Positions 57,485-64,000 of a stretch of 64,000 bases of DNA are shown piece after piece. This DNA comes from Inia geoffrensis (lineage: Eukaryota > Chordata > Mammalia > Artiodactyla > Iniidae). The position numbers and the translations under genes were made by a program. The stretch covers positions 33,410,318-33,474,317 of the forward strand of contig CM070919.1 in assembly GCA_036417435.1 (NCBI GenBank). The letters are read 5' to 3'. Below the pieces are notes generated by a model that was given only the letters and a program-made list of their open reading frames with translations, had not been told where the DNA came from and did no database searches. Positions within the stretch are counted from its first letter, which is position 1. Every line of letters begins with the position of its first letter.

Positions 57485-57725
57485 TATTGAGAGCTTACTT
57501 TATGCAAATGAGACAGGGCTATGCGCTTTATATTAATAATCTAATCCAATTATTATAACAGACCCTCAGAAATAGGCATTATTATTCTCTTCATTTTACA
57601 GATGAGAGATCGAAGATTTCATAGAGGTCTATTAACTTTCCTAAGGTTACACAGAAAGTCAGACAAATATCACTGGGAGTTTCTACCTTTGCAAGAGAAC
57701 GAATTTACCACTGCAGTTCTATATT
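57485..57725 (-). repeat. MIR SINE, minus strand
   Basis: 'attgagagcttactttatgc', 'tgcgctttatattaataatc', 'taatccaattattataacag', 'ggcattattattctcttcat', 'tttacagatgagagatcgaa', 'ctttcctaaggttacacaga'. This is the MIR core reversed, covering most of the element. Confidence 0.85.
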
Positions 57726-57905
57726 TTGATGCGGGGAATTGTAATGTATAATTTGAGAGACTACAAGATTGCATTTCTAAGGCCTAGAGCTTTTATACTG
57801 AGTCATCATTCACATAGAGATGATACTTGAAAGATAAATATTTCTGAAGGAAATAGATAATACAGATGTAGACATAGATACAGGCAGAGATATGGATGTA
57901 GATAC

Positions 57906-58118
57906 ACTAAAAGGAGAAAATGGGATGGGAGAAAGAGGAGAGGGAGGGAGGGGAGCAGGGAATAGAAAGAAAGGAGAGAGAAAGAAGTAACTGCAATGGA
58001 AGGAAAAGGGAAAGAAGGTTAAGGGGAGGGGAGAGGACAGGAGGTGAAGAAAAGAGAGGAGAGAGGGAAGGAGACACTCAGGGAGGGGAGGAAAGGAGAG
58101 GGGAGAAGAGCAGATAAC
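57906..58118 (+). repeat. Polypurine (GA-rich) tract, about 200 bp
   Basis: Almost all A and G on plus, with units such as GGGAGA, GGAGAGG and AAAGGAG. Upstream (57840-57905) is a degenerate GATA/GATG-rich patch. The 115- and 65-codon frames here are low-complexity artefacts. Long mirror-like purine tracts can form triplex structures (general knowledge); this is not shown here. Confidence 0.85.
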
Positions 58119-60300
58119 CAATGTGGAACCTCCACGCACAGAGGAGAAAAAAGTCACACAGAGAAGAAAACATAGACAGGGCAGATCTGGAATCAGAAAA
58201 TCTCCGTGTCATAAAAGCCAAGAGGGGAGAGCTATTTCTGAAAGGAAATATTGTGACTTGTTAATTGTTGCATTTATTTCCTAATATGTTTTTAGTCTTG
58301 AGTATTTCTCTTCAATTCTTCTAATTCTCTTGCACATTTTCAGAATTATTTTCCTAACATTTTGCCTTTTATTCGCCCAGCTACCCTTCTGTTACAGAGC
58401 CTTCCAAGCACCCCTGTAGATCACAGACTCTAAAGTCCAAATACGGTAGCTTGCATTTGGGGACCCTCAAAATCTGGCCCGGCACTATTTTTTAACCTTA
58501 GACCCCACTACTATGATAGTTTGAACTTTTACATATTTCTAAAAGCTAAGTAAGCTTTGAACATTTCAAAAATTATTCTTATTTTTAAAAGAATATTCTT
58601 AGTTTCAATAGTTTGTATTTTTTAAAATATACTTATTTTAATGAGGAAAGGTGATCTTCAGAATTTTGTGTCATATTTTAAATAAACTGGGAGAATCAAT
58701 TAACCAGTTAAAGGACAGATAAGGATATGTCTCCTTTATAATATTAGATTTACAGCAAAACAGCCCAAAGATTCATGGTATGCTCAATGAATAAGGAACT
58801 TTGTTTTTTGCCTCTTATTCTTGATATTTCAATACGGCTAGGAAACAAAATTCTATGGTTCCATTTCTTGTGTTTTAAATTCTTATGAACACAATCTTAT
58901 TTGATCATGGATTGTTGACAAAATAACAAAAATCTACAGCTCTTCATACTCTGCCTACAAAAATGTTCTTCAAACAGCTGAATACCAATAATTATCTTGG
59001 TCAGTCCAGTGCAGCAAAGTCAGGCAGCTAGCATTTAACTCCTCTGCTAAAAAACAGCCTACATAATGAAGTGTTAAATAGGGATGCGCTCTCTCAGACC
59101 CCATAATGGCTCATTCTCTTTCCCTGGATAGAAAGAAACTGGAAAGTGCAAACAGCTGAGGGCTTGTAACAGCTGTAGAACAATAATTCTGGATGGTACT
59201 AAGCCTCCCTCCAAGCACAAATTTTCATTTAAATATAGCTGCATGAATTGACAACTGAGTATATGGACAAAAGATTTCAAGTAGTCTATATTAAGCATCA
59301 GTGAAATCCATCTATTGTCAGGTCTTATTGTGAAAATGTTTCTGTAAAATTCCTTGGATAAATAATGTGATGAATAATACTTAATTTTTACAAGTCCTTA
59401 TTTCATAGGCACATGTTGACATCAGGTAAAATATCCTAGACTGAAGTTCTGCTCTTCAGAATAATTCTTTCCCATGCTAAAAATAAGCTAATACGGTATC
59501 AGTACCAATTATATTTTCCTGAGGAAATATAAGCAGTTGAATGGAGTCAGGTAGGTCTTCACTGCCTTCAGAATGCACAGACAAAATTCTCTTAGGGAAA
59601 CTCTATATTAATGCAAAGTCCTAGGAAGAATGCAAGCAAGGAATGGGGTAATGGAATAAAAATAGAATATCTCCTTTTTAGTAGTTAATGGTAAAATTTA
59701 TATAGCATCATTTAATGAACGCTGGACTTTTTCTTCACATTCTGTACAATATACTACCCTGAGCATGGAAAGAAAGGGAGAGAAAAAGCACAGATTTTGT
59801 CCTCAGAGGATTTAAAATCCTATTAAAGAAGCCAACTTCTTTATTTAACAATATATTTAAGAAAAGTAATAGTAAATGAGAACCAGCTAGCATATTAACA
59901 GGAATCCACATTATAATTATATATACAAATAACAAACTCATCAAAATACGTTTCTTAAAGGAGGCAAATCTCTAATCTACTTATGAACGTGGATTTGTGT
60001 AGAGTAAGGAAAATGGTCATTCACACGGCTATAACAAGATGAGAAAGAAAGGAACAGGAAGACCTTTCAAGTTGTTTTGAGTTGAGCTGAAGGGGTCGAC
60101 TGTCCTGATCTTTCCACTACTCATCAGGTCCCAGTCACATCTGTTTCTTGCCTCTGGGTGCCTGGGAAGCAGGAGCTCTGTCAGGAGCCTCGAAGTAGCC
60201 AGACTTCCGGGGCAGGCAGCACTGCTCAGTGGCTGCTGGTGCCTCTAAAGAGCGAAACAAACTTGGCTCTTGCAGGACAGAAGAACGTGGAGTCCAGAAC
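58119..60300. other. AT-rich unique sequence, no gene seen
   Basis: About 2.2 kb without a gene or clear repeat. About 59700-59850 ('cacagattttgtcctcagag', 'gatttaaaatcctatt') faintly resembles a minus-strand L2 end. Not called. Confidence 0.5.
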
Positions 60301-60475
60301 CTACCTACGGCTGCTCACAACAACCCTAGGATTATCCACATACAGAATCAGGAAATCAAAGCACAAAGACCTTAAGCAACTTGCCTAGGGCCATGTAGCT
60401 AGGGTTCAAATCCCAGCAGGACGTCAAGTTCCCAAGCCCATACTCAACCCTGCTCTGCTGCACTGCTTCTCAAGA
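60301..60475 (-). repeat. MIR SINE, minus strand
   Basis: 'ctcacaacaaccctaggatt', 'aggaaatcaaagcacaaaga', 'ccttaagcaacttgcctagg', 'gccatgtagctagggttcaa', 'atcccagcagg'. This is the reversed MIR core followed by the reversed tRNA-like head. Confidence 0.8.
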
Positions 60476-60812
60476 CACAGGTCATAGGAGGTTTCCTTAT
60501 CGTCACATCTCAGATAGGTATACATACCGGAATATTAGACGTTTTCTTGGGAAAAGAGGGAAAATGAATGTTGGGATTGTCCCTTACACATGTCACCGCT
60601 ACATTCTAGCAATTATCACAAGATAGTTATTACTGACCATAGGATTCAGCATAAAAATACTACTTAAATTTAGGTTTAATGCAATGCTAAAAGCTTTACT
60701 TAACACTATCAGGTCACAAAGGTGCTATCTGTCAAATTATTACAATACTGTTCCAGTCCAAAGAGGATCTAATTTACTTCCAATGACAAGAAGCTGAAAC
60801 TACATTTGAAAA
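60476..60812. other. Unique sequence, no gene seen
   Basis: No gene or repeat recognised between the MIR and the SINE that follows. Confidence 0.5.
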
Positions 60813-60813
60813 G

Positions 60814-61036
60814 CTGGTGTTTTTTGGGGTTTTTTTGCGGTGCGCGGGCCTCTCACTGCCGTGGCTTCTCCCGTTGCGGAGCACAGGCTCCGGACGCGCA
60901 GGCTCAGCGGCCATGGCTCACGGGCCCAGCCGCCCCGCGGCACGTGGGATCTTCCTGGACCGGGGCACGAACCCGTGTCCCCTGCATCAGCAGGCGGACT
61001 CTCAACCACTGCGCCACCAGGGAAGCCCTGGTGTTG
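60814..61036 (-). mobile_element. CHR SINE, minus strand
   Basis: The body is about 60822-61027. It reads T run (reversed tail, broken by GGGG), 'gcggtgcgcgggcctctcac' ... 'cgccaccagggaagcc'. CTGGTGTT at 60814-60821 and 61028-61035 flanks it as a short TSD. Box B (reversed 'ggcacgaacccgtgtc') is intact. The frames of 67-87 codons here are SINE artefacts. Confidence 0.92.
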
Positions 61037-62465
61037 TTTTTAAAATCCTTTAGTAAATCATTTCATTAGAAAAGGCAAAGACAATTCACAAATCAGCAAC
61101 AAAATTGCAGTTTAGGGACTTAACTGCCAGAAATGTGTCACAGTTACAAGAATGAAGATAACCTTCATTACTGATGAAAAATGTCATGATATCTATAATT
61201 CTACATTTAAAAAATGAGATAAGTCAAATTAAGTGACTTTGATTAAATATAGTAAATAACAGCAACTTGGACTGATGAATTTGTTTCTTATATTATTAGT
61301 GCTTTGTTGTGTATGTTGTGATTGTTGAACAAGGATAATATTTTTGTCTCAAATTTAAATAGCACTGACAATGATATTTATTGACCACATTTCACTTTAT
61401 GTCTACATTCATAAAAGCAGCAAATGACTTCATCAAATTTTATCTCTACCTATTCCACCTTGATCTTTATTTATCACTATAACAACATGCTTTCAACGTT
61501 GGATGAGTATGAATACTTAATAATAGCTTGTAGGCCTGCCATTGTGAATTTGTAGCACGCACTTTGTAAAATATTTCAGCATTAAGCCAATAAAGCATGT
61601 TTCACTGCTGATAAACAATTAAAAGACATTAAAAGGTAATGTTATGTTAATTAAACAATTCATATTAAATATACATATATATAACTTTAAAAAATTATAC
61701 AAAAAAACTGCATCCATCTTCTATAACAGTTTCTTCTCTTTCAATATTATGCACACTAAAGATTCAATAACTAATGGTAAGGGAAAACCTATAATGAAAG
61801 GAATACAGTGAATTCATATAGTGTTTCTTGTGTAAGATACTCATAGTACTTTTAGTACATAATCTCATTTATCCTCACAGATTTTTCTATTAAAAAATTG
61901 CTAGAGTGACATCTCATTTATTCTCACAACCTTCTTACTGAAAGGGTTTTATATATCCTTTCCTAATTCATTTTAAAGCAATAAATTTTGTTACCTTTGA
62001 AAATCATTTTTTTCCACATTATTGGACAGAATGACCAATTTTTAATCAATATTTTTATATATAAACACATCCCATGGCAGAACTGTTAGTAATAAAAAAA
62101 GTAACTGTGTTTTCATGCTATGTCTTTCTGTTTGTTTGTTTTCTTTAATTTTCTTTTCTTCAACCTCTTCACTCTTTGCCTAAATATTTATCAATGTAAC
62201 CTGAAAACACACGGTGCTTCTCTCCTCTACCAGTCTAAAATATATCCATTCTTTGCACTTCATTTTTACTCTCTTCATGCTTTTGAAGTACTTCCTCCAG
62301 AATATTCCAACATGTCTTTCCTATTACAGCGTTTTTCTCAGACCTCTATCGAAGCTAACATTCATCTTACATTCATCTTTTCCTCTTTTTTATTTTTTTG
62401 CTGTCCCTCCCCGCTTTCCATGTTCTGATCCCTCACCTTGGGAATGATTCTAAACTTTCCCATCA
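61037..62465. other. AT-rich unique sequence, no gene seen
   Basis: Mostly featureless. About 61820-61950 has 'cataatctcatttatcctca' and 'catctcatttattctcacaa', which recall a minus-strand MIR core, but weakly. The frame 62120-62428 is AT-rich and unlike known proteins. Confidence 0.5.
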
Positions 62466-64000
62466 ATTTCAGGTATAGAAAAGGAATCTTAAAAATTAAT
62501 TCTTTTGTTGTCAGTTTTTGTTTAAATAAAAACAAAAGTCTCTTGCTGCTTCCACCACATCTGCAGTTACTTCCTCCACTGAAGGCCTGAACCCCTCAAA
62601 GTCATCCATAAGGGTTGAAATCAACTTTCACCAAACTCCTGTTAATGTTAATATTTTGTCCTCTTCCCATGAATCACTAATATTTTGAATGGCATCTAGA
62701 ATGATGAATCCTTTTCAGAAGGTTTTCAATTTACTTTGCCCAGAACCATCAGAGGAATTACTATTCATAGCAGCTGTAGCCTTATGAAATGTATTTCTTA
62801 AATAATAAGACTTGAAAGTCGAAATTACTCCTTGATCCATGGGCTGCAGAATGGGTGCTGTGTTAGCAGGCCTGACAACAACATTCATCTCACTGTACGT
62901 CTCCATCAGAGCTCTTGAGTAACTAGGTGCATTGTCACCAAGCAGTAATATTTTGAAAGGAATCTTCTTATGAGCAGTAAGTCTCAACAGTGGACGAAAA
63001 TATTCAGTAAACCGTGTTATAAACAGATGTGCTGCCATCCAGGTTTTGTTGTTTCATTTAGAGAGCACAGGCAGAGTAGATTCAGCATAATTATTAAGGG
63101 CCCTGGGATTTTCAGAATGGCAAATAAGCACTGGCTTCAACAGAAAGTCACCAGCAACATTAGCCCCTAGCAAGAGAGTCAGCCTGTCCTTTGAAGCGTT
63201 GAAGCCAAGCACTGACGTCTCCTTTCTAGCTATTAAAGTCCTAGATGGCGTTTTCTTCCAATAGAAGGCTGTTTCATCTACACCGAAAATCTGCCGTTTA
63301 ATGTAGCCACCTCGTTAATTATCCTAGTGAGATATTCTGGATGACTTGCTGCAGCTTGTACATCAGCACTTGCTGCTGGACCTTGCATTTTGATGTTAGA
63401 CGGCCTCTCTCTTCCAACCTCGAGAACCAACCCCTGCTGGCTTCAGACTCTTCTTCTGCACCTCTCTCGGCCTCATGGAATTAAAGAGACTTGGGCCTTG
63501 CTCTGGGTTAGGCTTTGGCTTAAGGGAGTTTCGTGGCTGGATTGATTTTCTATCCAGATCATCACTAAAACCTTCTCCGTATCAGCAATAAGGCTGTTTT
63601 CTGTCTTATTATTTGCGTGTTCACTGGGGGAGCACTTTTGATTTCCTCCAAGAACTTCTCCTTTGCATTCGTAACTTGGCTAACTGGCACAAGAGGCCCA
63701 GCTTTCAGCCTGTCTCAGCTTTTGACATGCCTTCCTCACTAGGCTTAATCATTACTATTTTTTGATTTAAAGTGAGAGATGTGGGAGTCTTCCTTTCACT
63801 TGAACACTTAGAAGGCCACTGTATGATTATTATTTGGTATAATTTTAACACTGTTGTGTCTCAGGGAATAGGGAGGCCCAAGGAGAGGGAGAGAGGTGCA
63901 AGAAAGGCAGGTTGTTGAAGTAGTCAGAGCATGCACTATGTTTATTAAGTTCTCCACCTCCTGTGGGTGTGGTTTGTGGTGCCCCAAAGCAATTACAATA
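62466..64000 (-). mobile_element. Tigger (pogo-type) DNA transposon, minus strand, runs off the window
   Basis: Old cut-and-paste transposon. The transposase coding region is recognisable from about 63.72 down to 62.55 kb. The sequence to the right, ending 'ggtgccccaaagcaattaca', fits the 5' non-coding part of Tigger1/2 elements, which would continue past 64000. The terminal inverted repeats are not in view: the 3' one is missing or eroded near 62.47 kb and the 5' one is outside. The naming rests on the transposase motifs and this flank. Confidence 0.85.
62550..63720 (-). pseudogene. Tigger transposase, decayed
   Basis: DDE-superfamily transposase of the pogo/Tigger group, related to the domesticated TIGD genes. 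All three acidic positions of the catalytic core are visible: VDET (about 63272-63281), [10 protein letters not shown] (about 62925-62945) and [17 protein letters not shown] (about 62790-62841). The longest frame is 63038-62715 (107 codons). Just upstream a TGA at 63054-63056 replaces what in the family is usually a Trp codon (SK-stop-NNKTW). Stops and shifts also break the N- and C-terminal parts. The decay argues against a functional TIGD gene. Confidence 0.85.

Noticed and set aside
57810..58157. 115-codon Pro/Ser/Leu-rich minus-strand frame
   Set aside because: Direct product of the polypurine tract on the other strand; low complexity.
58430..58520. Processed pseudogene fragment
   Set aside because: Slightly GC-richer words ('aaaatctggcccggcacta') caught the eye, but there is no frame, A tail or TSD.

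Overview
The window is nuclear DNA from a mammal, most likely a cetacean (whale or dolphin). The best evidence is nine tRNA-Glu-derived SINEs of the CHR type, the SINE lineage of whales, hippos and ruminants. Several are young copies of the sort abundant in cetaceans, with A tails and recognisable target-site duplications (TSDs). The rest is AT-rich DNA with L1, L2, MIR, MER5-like and Tigger remnants, as expected for a eutherian genome. I found no host protein-coding gene, no RNA gene other than SINE-embedded tRNA-like promoters, and no CRISPR array, operon or bacterial feature. All long reading frames are pieces of transposon proteins, or frames held open by GC-rich repeat sequence. This looks like a gene desert or a long intron.

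Layout. Positions 1-3.9 kb are unique AT-rich DNA. From 3.9 to 18.6 kb there is a nested L1 stack: an old L1 (about 3.93-7.12 kb, resuming at 16.72-18.61 kb) contains two younger L1 3' ends, and one of those is split by a full-length cetartiodactyl-type L1 (7.57-15.11 kb, here L1-A) that itself holds a CHR SINE. From 20.6 to 29.1 kb an ancient L2 on the minus strand is interrupted by a CHR SINE and by a near full-length L1 (21.91-28.74 kb, L1-B) that also carries a CHR SINE. From 29 to 48 kb the DNA is mostly unique, with old LTR-like, L1, MER5-like, L2 and MIR fragments, CHR SINEs, and an isolated L1 5' UTR. From 48.6 to 55.9 kb there are two minus-strand L1s, one short (48.6-49.3 kb) and one near full length (50.1-55.9 kb, L1-C, with an internal CHR SINE). 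From 56 to 62 kb there are several MIRs, a 200-bp polypurine tract and a minus-strand CHR SINE. From 62.5 kb to the end there is a minus-strand Tigger (pogo-type) DNA transposon that runs off the window.

How the parts relate. The three long L1s share one plan: GC-rich 5' UTR, ORF1 (coiled coil plus RNA-binding part), ORF2 (endonuclease, reverse transcriptase, C-terminal region) and a 3' UTR with a G-rich tract. All are dead through stops and frameshifts. The SINEs encode no protein and depend on L1 enzymes. Points worth a second look are the nested stack, loss of the ORF1 stop in L1-B, a 21-nt palindrome-forming insertion in L1-B ORF2, antisense frames preserved in two L1 5' UTR copies, and an L1 5' UTR lacking its body. 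I did not find convincing evidence of an undescribed biological system.
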